From Alloprevotella tannerae (GTDB lineage: Bacteria > Bacteroidota > Bacteroidia > Bacteroidales > Bacteroidaceae), in the NCBI GenBank assembly GCA_015259305.1, contig JABZGO010000013.1:4216-18393 (forward strand): a stretch of DNA of 14,178 nt. Direction: 5' to 3'. The notes beneath the pieces were generated by a model, which had not been told where the DNA came from, searched no databases, and saw only the letters and a program-made list of their open reading frames with translations. Below, piece by piece: positions 1-5,316 of this stretch; the first letter of the stretch is position 1, and each line of letters opens with the position of its first letter. The translations under genes and the position numbers were made by a program.

Positions 1-16
1 TTATATATATAGGCAT

Positions 17-50
17 CGCCCGCTACGCTTTCTCATCTGCGTAGCGGGCG
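17..50. terminator. Strong hairpin downstream of miaB, possible terminator
   Basis: CGCCCGCTACGC (17-28) and GCGTAGCGGGCG (39-50) form a perfect 12-bp stem with a 10-base loop. It lies about 120 bases past the miaB stop. On the minus strand it is followed by an alternating AT stretch rather than a clean T run, and on the plus strand by only a short T run at 57-61. It could end miaB transcription or that of a gene to the left of the window. The structure is clear; the role is inferred. Confidence 0.45.
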
Positions 51-171
51 GTGTAAGTTTTGGCCGGTGAGCGCCGGCGGAGCTTCTTGCTATGCGGCAG
101 TCTGCCTTGCGGCGCACGACCTTTGAAATGCCTTGCAGCCACAGCCCTTTTGTGGGCGGCGAGAGCCGGAT

Positions 172-1497
172 TTAGTCGACGACCTCTCCTAAAAGCGTGG
201 CCGACGAACTGCCTGTCACGCGAACGCGAATGAATTCGCCGGGATGATGATTGCCGCGGTCGAAGATCACCACCTTGTTCTGCTCCGTGCGTCCGAAGAG
301 TTGATCCCGACTGCGCTTACTCGTGCCTTCAATCAAGACTTCGTAGACCTTACCCTCGCAGCGGCGGTTGGCTTCCGCACTCTTGCGGTTTTGCAGGGCT
401 ATGAGTTCTTCCAAGCGCTCTACCTTTACGGCCTCCGAGATGTCGTCCGGCAAATGCTTGCTCGCGTAGGTGCCCGGGCGCTCACTATATTTGAACATAA
501 AAGCACTGTCGTAGCCCACTTCTTCCATCAAGCTCAAACTCTCTTGATGGTCTTCCGGTGTCTCCGAGCAGTAGCCCACGAAGATGTCAGTCGATAAGCC
601 GCATTCGGGCACTATTCTACGAATGGCGGCCACGCGATCCAGATACCACTCGCGCGTATATTTGCGGTTCATTAATTTCAAAATGCGATTACTACCGCTC
701 TGTACGGGCAGGTGAATGTGCCGACACACGTTAGGTTCTTCCGCGATGACGTGGAGCGTCTCGTCACTCATATCCTTCGGGTGGGGCGTCACGAAGCGAA
801 TGCGCATATCCGGAAAGGCGCGCGCCACGCGGCGGAGCAAGCCGGGGAAGTTTACGGTTTCCGACTGCTCATCTGCCTGCCAACAATAGCTATTGACGTT
901 TTGCCCAAGCAGGGTTACTTCCTTAAAATGTTTGTCGCGCAGGTCGGCCACTTCGCGCAAGATGCTCTCCACATCTCGGCTGCGCTCTCTTCCACGTGTA
1001 TAGGGCACGATACAATAGTGGCAGAAATTGTTGCAACCGCGCATAATGCTCACAAAGCCCGAGAGTTTGCTGCCGCAGACGCGTTCGGGCACGACGTCGC
1101 GGTAAGTTTCGCTCGTCGAGAGTTCGATGTTCATCGCCTTGTGTCCTGTTTCCGCTTGCGCGATCAAGTCCGGCAAACTCAGATAAGCGTCGGGACCGGC
1201 CACGAGGTCGGCGTGATGATCGTGGAGGAGGCCTTCTTTTACGCGTTCGGCCATACAGCCCAAGACGCCGATAATCAGTCGGCGCCCGTGCTTGCGGAGC
1301 GCGTGGAGCGCGTCGAGGCGGTGAATGATGCGCTGCTCTGCATTGTCGCGCACACTGCAAGTATTGAGAAATACGGCGTCAGCTTCGTCGAGGTTCTCCG
1401 TAGGCTCGTAGCCCGCCATTTTCATGACGCTCGCCACGACCTCGCTATCGGCCACGTTCATCTGGCAACCATATGTTTCTATCAGAAGATGCTTCAT
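172..1497 (-). CDS. miaB: tRNA-2-methylthio-N6-dimethylallyladenosine synthase MiaB
   Basis: This cytoplasmic radical-SAM methylthiotransferase adds the 2-methylthio group to i6A37 of tRNAs that read codons starting with U. The 441-residue length is normal for the family. The N-terminal UPF0004 domain has its three cluster-binding cysteines at C11 (TYGCQMN), C47 (LNTCSVRDNA) and C81 (GVLGCMAER). The radical-SAM motif CNNFCHYC supplies C155, C159 and C162, followed by IVPYTRGRERSR, which is diagnostic for the MiaB branch. The last 65 or so residues form the TRAM RNA-binding domain. The ATG start is supported by conserved residues beginning almost at once (LIETYGCQMN) and by a TAnnTTTG promoter element about 20 bases upstream. 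It appears monocistronic: the next gene to its left lies outside the window, and the gene to its right is divergent. Long open frames on the opposite strand here are composition artefacts. Confidence 0.97.
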   Translation of the reverse strand: MKHLLIETYGCQMNVADSEVVASVMKMAGYEPTENLDEADAVFLNTCSVRDNAEQRIIHRLDALHALRKHGRRLIIGVLGCMAERVKEGLLHDHHADLVAGPDAYLSLPDLIAQAETGHKAMNIELSTSETYRDVVPERVCGSKLSGFVSIMRGCNNFCHYCIVPYTRGRERSRDVESILREVADLRDKHFKEVTLLGQNVNSYCWQADEQSETVNFPGLLRRVARAFPDMRIRFVTPHPKDMSDETLHVIAEEPNVCRHIHLPVQSGSNRILKLMNRKYTREWYLDRVAAIRRIVPECGLSTDIFVGYCSETPEDHQESLSLMEEVGYDSAFMFKYSERPGTYASKHLPDDISEAVKVERLEELIALQNRKSAEANRRCEGKVYEVLIEGTSKRSRDQLFGRTEQNKVVIFDRGNHHPGEFIRVRVTGSSSATLLGEVVD

Positions 1498-1517
1498 TGT
1501 CTTTTTATTTGGGGCTG

Positions 1518-1525
1518 CAAAGTTA
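1518..1525 (-). promoter_or_regulatory. Bacteroidota -7 promoter element for miaB
   Basis: On the minus strand this reads TAACTTTG, an exact match to the Bacteroidota -7 consensus TAnnTTTG. It sits 20 bases upstream of the miaB ATG, giving a predicted leader of about 14 bases. No TTTG is seen at the -33 spacing, so this is a half-consensus promoter. Confidence 0.55.
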
Positions 1526-2179
1526 ATGAAAACGACTGACTTAGCCGCCTCCTTTGCAGCCCTTTCGCCGCACCGGTTACCGACGAACTACTTCTACTCG
1601 GCCTCTCCGTAGGCCTGCGGGGCGTTTCCTCTCAGGCGGCGAGCGGCGGCGGCGCAGCTTTTTTTTCGTTTGCCGGCAGCAAACCATCGTTTGGTGAGGG
1701 CAAACTATCGTTTGGCGGCAGCATACCATCGTTTGGCGGCAGCAAACGATAGACCGATGGGTTCGCCGCCTGCGTTGGTCCATCGTAGCGCGACTCTTAT
1801 ACTACGGTCTTCGCATCGGAGTCGGACGCCGGCAACCGCTCCCGCATCGGCCGCGTTCGCAGGCTTGCGCTTCGGTGGCAACGAGGGGCGCAAAGGGTCG
1901 TAAAGGCTTGACCGACAAGCGCAATACGGCCGCAGCAGTCTTATCAACTCCGCTTTTACCGCCGCAAACGTCCGAAGCGTGCAACTAAAAAGTGGGAGCA
2001 ACGAAGAAATGTTTAACACTTATTGGCCAATTAAGAAATACAATGTCAGATAATGTCGCGTTTTATGTCGTCCTTTGCACTGTCAAAAGGAAATCAGAAT
2101 CGATCTAACGAAGGCCCGGCCGGCAATTCCTGCGACGCAATCAATGAGTTACTAACCTCTAATCAATTTCATTAAAACT
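1526..2179. other. Non-coding spacer between miaB and the HU-like genes
   Basis: About 650 bases separate two divergently transcribed genes. The short open frames here resemble no protein and change direction freely. The left half is GC-rich with one T8 run (1659-1666) and the 21-bp repeat array. The right half, from about 1990, is more AT-rich and probably holds the promoter and leader of the HU-like genes. No exact TTTG/TAnnTTTG pair was found there; the best fragment is CCTTTG near 2072-2077, lacking the TA. No tRNA, insertion sequence or attachment site was recognised. Confidence 0.6.
1667..1750. repeat. Four 21-bp tandem repeats, each an internal dyad
   Basis: Four consecutive units (1667-1687, 1688-1708, 1709-1729, 1730-1750) each begin CGTTTG and end in AT. 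The first and last have mirror arms, for example GTTTGC then CGGCA then GCAAAC. Units differ from one another at a few positions, so the array is partly decayed. It directly follows a T8 run. The 21-bp period is about two helical turns, which would put each dyad on the same DNA face. It could be a protein-binding array or merely a short-repeat expansion. No open frame across it is convincing. Confidence 0.85.
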
Positions 2180-2578
2180 ATGCTGAAGTATAAATTAGTG
2201 AGCCGCGCGAACCCGCGCAAGCGAAATGAAAAACAATTTTACGCCCAACTGACCGGCGTGCAAACCATCAAGCGTCCCGACTTCCTGAGTCTGCTCGAAA
2301 AGCGCTCGTCTATGTCCTCGGCCGACGTAAAAAGCTTCCTCGACGCCCTTGAGTTTGAACTGATGCACCGCTTGGCCAACGGCATAAGCATTCGCCTGGG
2401 CGACCTCGGTTCTTTTCGCGCCACGATCCGAAGCGTCGGCGCAGTGACCAAAAAGAATTATGACCAGCGAAGGTACATCAAAGGCGTCAACGTGCGCTTC
2501 CGCCCATCGGCTAAATGGATGCGCGAGAAGAGCAAGACCGGCGAACTCATCAGCTTTGAAACGGTGGGCAAGGCTTAA
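2180..2578 (+). CDS. HU-like DNA-binding protein, first paralogue
   Basis: This 132-residue protein is a member of the HU/IHF superfamily, probably the Bacteroidales form with an N-terminal extension (HU-HIG-like). Residues 1-27 are the extension (KLVSRANPRKRNEKQFYAQL). Residues from about 28 to 85 are the helical dimerisation part, with the family pattern SADVKSFLDALE and then the turn IRLGDLGSFRATIRS. The basic stretch that follows (VTKKNYDQRRYIKGVNVRF) matches the DNA-embracing arms. Like canonical HU it should bind DNA with little sequence specificity as a dimer. The ATG start is supported by alignment with the next gene, which begins the same way. It is the first gene of the same-strand block, 80 bases from its paralogue. 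Relatives commonly precede phage-type amidase or muramidase genes in Bacteroidales. A regulatory rather than architectural role is possible. Confidence 0.88.
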   Translation: MLKYKLVSRANPRKRNEKQFYAQLTGVQTIKRPDFLSLLEKRSSMSSADVKSFLDALEFELMHRLANGISIRLGDLGSFRATIRSVGAVTKKNYDQRRYIKGVNVRFRPSAKWMREKSKTGELISFETVGKA

Positions 2579-2658
2579 CGCTAACCAACGCTCGCGGCGT
2601 GCTGAAGAGTGGGCGCCGCTCATTAACAACTTAAATCTGTAAAATAACATTGAAGATT

Positions 2659-3084
2659 ATGCTTTATTATTTAGTATCACGTAGAAATCCGCTGAAGCGG
2701 GAAGAAATAAAATGGTATGCGCAGCCCGTGCGGGTAAGACCGATCGAACTGCAAACTTTGGCTACGGACATCGAAAGCCGCACGACGCTGAGCCGCGCTG
2801 ACGTAAAGGGCTTGCTCGATGCGGTGGAGCACGAACTCATCGCACAATTGGCGGCCGGAAACCGCGTGGCGCTGGGCGATTTGGGCGCTTTCAAGCTCAA
2901 GATCCGCAGCAGAGGCGAAAAGGAAATGAAGAAATTCTCGCCGAAAAACATCCTCGGCACGCGCGTTGTCTTTCGTTGCAGCACGAAGTTGCGCCACTAC
3001 TTTTCGCTGCAAGGCGGCAGTGTGCGCCTGATGCAGGTAAAGAGCGAAAAGGACCAGACGCCCGCACCGAAAAGCGGACAATAA
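2659..3084 (+). CDS. HU-like DNA-binding protein, second paralogue
   Basis: This 141-residue protein is clearly a tandem paralogue of the gene before it. Shared elements are LVSRxNPxKRxE near the N-terminus, SxADVKxxLDAxExEL in the helical part and LGDLGxFxxxIRSxG at the strand turn. The two diverge in the arm and tail. Here the tail runs on for about 20 residues rich in Lys, Gln and Ser (VKSEKDQTPAPKSG). An in-frame TTG nine bases upstream is possible, but the ATG is preferred because it aligns exactly with the start of the first paralogue. Divergence between the copies suggests they may form a heterodimer, as IHF alpha and beta do, or bind different sites; that is inference. A strong hairpin follows before the next gene. 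Confidence 0.87.
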   Translation: MLYYLVSRRNPLKREEIKWYAQPVRVRPIELQTLATDIESRTTLSRADVKGLLDAVEHELIAQLAAGNRVALGDLGAFKLKIRSRGEKEMKKFSPKNILGTRVVFRCSTKLRHYFSLQGGSVRLMQVKSEKDQTPAPKSGQ

Positions 3085-3103
3085 TCACTCCAATCTCTAT
3101 GCT

Positions 3104-3131
3104 CGCCCTCCGGTATCGCAGCCGGAGGGCG
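3104..3131 (+). promoter_or_regulatory. Perfect 10-bp hairpin between the second HU-like gene and the holin-like gene
   Basis: CGCCCTCCGG (3104-3113) pairs with CCGGAGGGCG (3122-3131) across an 8-base loop. It starts 19 bases after the HU-like stop and ends 41 bases before the next ATG. No T run follows directly, the first being TTTTT at 3151-3155, so it is not a standard intrinsic terminator. It may be an attenuator or processing site that sets different levels for the DNA-binding and membrane-active halves of the block. Confidence 0.6.
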
Positions 3132-3152
3132 GGTAAACTAACCGACATCGTT

Positions 3153-3180
3153 TTTATCTAAACCTTACAACAATGAAACA
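3153..3180 (+). repeat. Translation leader, copy 1 (before the holin-like gene)
   Basis: TTTATCTAAACCTTACAACA leads straight into the ATGAAACA start of the holin-like gene. An almost identical stretch, TTTATCTAACCTTAAA then ATGAAACA, precedes the muramidase gene at 3436-3458. Neither copy has a Shine-Dalgarno sequence. The AT-rich, unstructured leader is typical of Bacteroidota initiation regions, but the shared wording is closer than expected by chance and suggests a duplicated or selected leader. Confidence 0.55.
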
Positions 3181-3415
3181 TCAACCTTCTACAAACGCTA
3201 ACCGAAAATCGCGCTCGCGCGGCGAAACGATCTCTGCTTTCGTCTTGATCTCGGCCGGCATCTTGCTGGCTGTGGCGGGCTTCATCACGCCGCCACTGGG
3301 CGAAATCTCCGACTCGGTCTTGTGGTTTTTCGCGCAGTGTCTGCTCTATGCGGGTAGCGTGTTCGGCTTGCGGGCCTACGTCGATCGGAAGTTGGCCGAC
3401 GTGCTGAAAGATTAA
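3173..3415 (+). CDS. Two-helix membrane protein, holin-like
   Basis: This 80-residue protein is predicted to sit in the inner membrane. Residues 1-19 are basic and polar. A first membrane segment spans about 20-38 (SAFVLISAGILLAVAGF). A short loop TPPLGEISDS follows, then a second segment at about 48-66 (VLWFFAQCLLYAGSVFGL) and a charged tail. The basic N-terminus and charged tail suggest both ends are cytoplasmic, the layout of a class II holin. The loop and second segment (PPLGEISDSVLWFFAQ) resemble small membrane proteins next to lysin genes in Bacteroidales prophages, from memory of the family. It lies 50 bases before a muramidase without signal peptide, which would need a holin or similar pore to reach the wall. 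The sequence itself does not prove pore formation, and an antiholin or structural role is possible. Confidence 0.8.
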   Translation: MKHQPSTNANRKSRSRGETISAFVLISAGILLAVAGFITPPLGEISDSVLWFFAQCLLYAGSVFGLRAYVDRKLADVLKD

Positions 3416-3435
3416 GTCGCAAGCGGCAAGTTTAC

Positions 3436-3458
3436 TTTATCTAACCTTAAAATGAAAC
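3436..3458 (+). repeat. Translation leader, copy 2, with an extra ATG
   Basis: This is the second copy of the leader, TTTATCTAACCTTAAAATGAAA. Its own ATG at 3452 opens a 16-codon frame (MKQQLWQNLHFLRPDS, stop 3500-3502) that overlaps the muramidase start in another frame. The muramidase itself starts 14 bases further on at 3466. This could be a leftover start or an overlapping upstream reading frame that limits muramidase synthesis. Confidence 0.4.
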
Positions 3459-3465
3459 AACAATT

Positions 3466-3996
3466 ATGGCAGAATTTGCACTTTTTGCGCCCCGACTCCT
3501 GAAGTGGGAGCGGGGCTTTTCCTTCGACGCAGTCGATAGCGGGGGCGCTACGAAAGATGGCGTGACGCTACGCACTTTTGCGGCTTATTGCCGAAAAAAA
3601 CATTGGCCCGAACCGGGCATCGATCAGCTCTTGGCGCTCACGGCGCTGCAATGGACGGAGATTATGCGCGATTATTGGGATCGCTGTCGGGCCGACAATT
3701 GGCGGGATCAGCGCTTGGCCGACTTTGTGGTCGATTGGTATGTCAATGCGGGCCGACCGGCAATTCGCGCACTGCAATGGGCGGCCCACGTTCAGGCGGA
3801 CGGCATCGTGGGGAGCAAGACGCTGCGCGCAGTGAATAAGGCGCCAAGCGTCAAACTCCTGCAAACGTTGCTCGTGGCGCGAAAGGCGTTTTACATCAAC
3901 TTGGTGCGCCGACGGCCGGACCGGCGCCGCTTCTTGCGCGGCTGGCTGAACCGAACAGAAGATATGGCGCGCGAACCGAGAAAGGAGGAGGCATGA
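3466..3996 (+). CDS. GH108-type peptidoglycan hydrolase (endolysin-like muramidase)
   Basis: This 176-residue protein is predicted to cleave the glycan strands of peptidoglycan. The N-terminal catalytic region carries the GH108 signature in modified form: LKWERGFSFDAVDSGGATKDGVT, with E15 in the place of the catalytic glutamate. The usual EGG is ERG here. The central region has helices with DYWDRCRADNW (69-79) and DFVVDWYVNAG (86-96). The C-terminal part resembles the peptidoglycan-binding half of the family (VQADGIVGSKTLRAVN, 109-124) and ends in a very basic tail (RRRPDRRRFLRGW). No signal peptide is visible, so export must depend on membrane disruption, consistent with the holin-like gene 50 bases upstream. 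The stop codon overlaps the start of the next gene in ATGA, indicating translational coupling. Family assignment is good; the activity of this ERG variant is untested. Confidence 0.85.
   Translation: MAEFALFAPRLLKWERGFSFDAVDSGGATKDGVTLRTFAAYCRKKHWPEPGIDQLLALTALQWTEIMRDYWDRCRADNWRDQRLADFVVDWYVNAGRPAIRALQWAAHVQADGIVGSKTLRAVNKAPSVKLLQTLLVARKAFYINLVRRRPDRRRFLRGWLNRTEDMAREPRKEEA
3981..3988 (+). promoter_or_regulatory. Unusually strong Shine-Dalgarno before the spanin-like gene
   Basis: AAAGGAGG stands four bases before the ATG at 3993 and is fully complementary to the usual 16S rRNA 3' end. Other genes in this window start without such a site. It lies inside the last codons of the muramidase (encoding RKEE), so the spacing, the ATGA overlap and this site together point to coupled translation. 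A chance effect of Lys-Glu codons cannot be excluded. Confidence 0.6.
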
Positions 3997-4505
3997 GACA
4001 AAATAGGACTTTTCTATCCAAGGGTATGGGACTTGCGCGCCGCTTGATTGGGCGGCGCCGACGGCCGTTGCGCTTGGGGCATTCGCGGCGAGGAGCGAAA
4101 TGGGCCATCGGCTTGTTGCTCTGCTTAGTGTGCGGAGCTTGCTCGACGCATCGGCGGACGACGGAGGTGCAAATCAAACGTGAGGAGACGAAGGCGGCGC
4201 ACGAGCGCTTGGTTTTCGATTCGATACGCGTCAGAGATACACTCTTGGTGCGCACGGAGCGGGATACGGTGCACGTGGAGCGTCACGTACATTATGAACA
4301 TGCCGTCAGGCAAAGGCTGAGAGATACGCTGGTGGTGATGCGCACGGATACGGTGCGCCTGCAAACGGTCTCCGCACCGCCAAAATCGGCGGGTCGGCGC
4401 TTATCTTCAAGATGGCTGCGCACGATATGGGGCACGGTCATCGCGCTCTTGGCCCTCGGCATTCTGTGGTCTACTTTGCGCTACGCCGTGAGGCGTCCGA
4501 TCTAA
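3993..4505 (+). CDS. Lipoprotein with C-terminal membrane segment, unimolecular-spanin-like
   Basis: This 170-residue protein has an arginine-rich N-region (residues 1-36), then a hydrophobic stretch AIGLLLCLVCGAC, in which C50 would be the lipidated cysteine. Residues 51-125 are polar and repeat a pattern of the type RDTLxVRTERDTVxVE, likely an extended or coiled periplasmic rod. A second hydrophobic segment (144-162, TIWGTVIALLALGILWSTL) is followed by a basic tail (RYAVRRPI). A lipoprotein end in the outer membrane plus a C-terminal inner-membrane anchor is the layout of a unimolecular spanin, which joins the two membranes in the last step of phage lysis. Its position after a holin-like and a muramidase gene fits. 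The signal region is long; the only in-frame downstream ATG is M12. The lipobox (CGAC) is not textbook, so lipidation is probable rather than certain. Confidence 0.78.
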   Translation: MRQNRTFLSKGMGLARRLIGRRRRPLRLGHSRRGAKWAIGLLLCLVCGACSTHRRTTEVQIKREETKAAHERLVFDSIRVRDTLLVRTERDTVHVERHVHYEHAVRQRLRDTLVVMRTDTVRLQTVSAPPKSAGRRLSSRWLRTIWGTVIALLALGILWSTLRYAVRRPI

Positions 4506-4556
4506 GCGCCGCTGAAAGGCTGCAACGAAAAATGCGCCCCGTCTACTTGCTTTTTC

Positions 4557-4598
4557 ATACGACAATTCCCCGACTTGCAGGTCGGGGAATTGTCGTAT
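4557..4598. terminator. Perfect 18-bp hairpin between convergent genes
   Basis: ATACGACAATTCCCCGAC (4557-4574) and GTCGGGGAATTGTCGTAT (4581-4598) pair without mismatch around the 6-base loop TTGCAG. It lies between the end of the plus-strand block and the end of the minus-strand prfB operon, where a bidirectional terminator is expected. Neither side has a good T run: five T stand before it on the plus strand, and none follows on either strand. The length and perfection exceed what is needed for termination, so a mobile hairpin element or an end mark of the inserted block is an alternative. Confidence 0.65.
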
Positions 4599-4665
4599 AA
4601 TGTCACTGCTCCACCGAATAAGTGGGCGGAGTAGGAAAGCAAACAGTCGGGCGCTCCAAGAGCGT

Positions 4666-5133
4666 CTACCAGTTTTTATATGGGTTGCGGCGCAGTTGGG
4701 AATTGTAATAACGGGCTTCACCCGTCACTTCTTGACCCAAGAAATCAGGCTTGAGATAAGGCTCATCGGGCGAATGTAGCTCGATTTCTGCAACAACGAG
4801 GCCTTCATTTTCGCCCAAAAACTCGTCAACTTCGATGGTGTGCTTTCCGTTTGGGATGAGCCAGCGTACTTTCTCAACCAAGCCGGGTTCGCAAAGAAAC
4901 AAAAGCGCTAAGGCTTCGTTCTCGGTAATTTCCTTCTCAAACTCGAAGCGCGAAAGTCCGCCGTCGAGCGATGGGCCTTTGATCGTCAGAAAGCCTCTCT
5001 CACCGCAGAGCCGCACGCGTACCGTCCGGCCGCCACCGCTGCAAATGTAGCCTTGACGAATCGTGTAGTGGGACGTGGAAAAGTCCTTGTAAGGCCCCAC
5101 CACAAGAAACTTGCGTTCAATCTCCTGTGCCAT
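4666..5133 (-). CDS. CYTH-domain triphosphate tunnel metalloenzyme
   Basis: This 155-residue cytoplasmic protein has the CYTH signature EIERKFL at residues 4-10. It also has the alternating charged strands that line the tunnel: TVRVR (37-41), TIKG (50-53), RFEFEKEI (62-69), KVRW (88-91), EVDEF (101-105) and VVAEIEL (113-119). Length and spacing match stand-alone bacterial members such as those that hydrolyse inorganic triphosphate or use thiamine triphosphate. The physiological substrate in Bacteroidales is not settled. The ATG start is two residues before the conserved EIER block and is firm. It is the last gene of a probable operon: the upstream small membrane protein stops three bases before this ATG. 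A metal-dependent phosphohydrolase is more likely than an adenylate cyclase at this size. Confidence 0.92.
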   Translation of the reverse strand: MAQEIERKFLVVGPYKDFSTSHYTIRQGYICSGGGRTVRVRLCGERGFLTIKGPSLDGGLSRFEFEKEITENEALALLFLCEPGLVEKVRWLIPNGKHTIEVDEFLGENEGLVVAEIELHSPDEPYLKPDFLGQEVTGEARYYNSQLRRNPYKNW

Positions 5134-5136
5134 CGT

Positions 5137-5280
5137 TTAACTGAAAAGCCAGTAATAGAGGATCAAAATCAGAACGACTAAGGAGATAAGTCCGAAGAAA
5201 ATCCCGTTGATCACGCGCCGGGCTTGGTGAGCGGCCTTGCGGTCGCGCTCAATCTTTCTCATTTTACTCTTTCCGCTCAT
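5137..5280 (-). CDS. Small single-span membrane protein (47 aa)
   Basis: A 47-codon frame reads from ATG at 5280 to TAA at 5137. Its product begins MSGKSKMRKIERDRKAAHQA, strongly basic, and continues into one membrane segment at about residues 26-46 (GIFFGLISLVVLILILYYWL). By the positive-inside rule the N-terminus is cytoplasmic. It fits tightly between prfB (36 bases) and the CYTH gene (3 bases), on the same strand, filling a gap that would otherwise be empty. This and the clean charge-then-hydrophobic layout argue that it is real. A second possible start is M7. I do not recognise the family and assign no function. Confidence 0.7.
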   Translation of the reverse strand: MSGKSKMRKIERDRKAAHQARRVINGIFFGLISLVVLILILYYWLFS

Positions 5281-5316
5281 AATTCGTAATGTTTTTCAAA
5301 GTGTTGGTAATGAATT

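Noticed and set aside
923..1360. A 145-codon frame overlapping miaB on the same strand
   Set aside because: It is a frame-shifted reading of miaB with an Arg/Pro-rich product and no start context.
712..1539. A 275-codon open frame opposite miaB
   Set aside because: It lies entirely antisense to a clear MiaB, has no recognisable motif, and arises from codon bias of the real gene.
1667..1750. CRISPR array
   Set aside because: The 21-bp units are directly adjacent with no spacers, and no cas gene is near.
1705..2019. Possible small genes in the spacer after miaB
   Set aside because: The products are basic low-complexity strings running through the 21-bp repeats. No family resemblance, promoter or neighbour link was seen.
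2180..4505. Complete prophage
   Set aside because: No integrase, terminase, capsid, tail or repressor gene and no direct-repeat attachment sites were seen around the block within the window.
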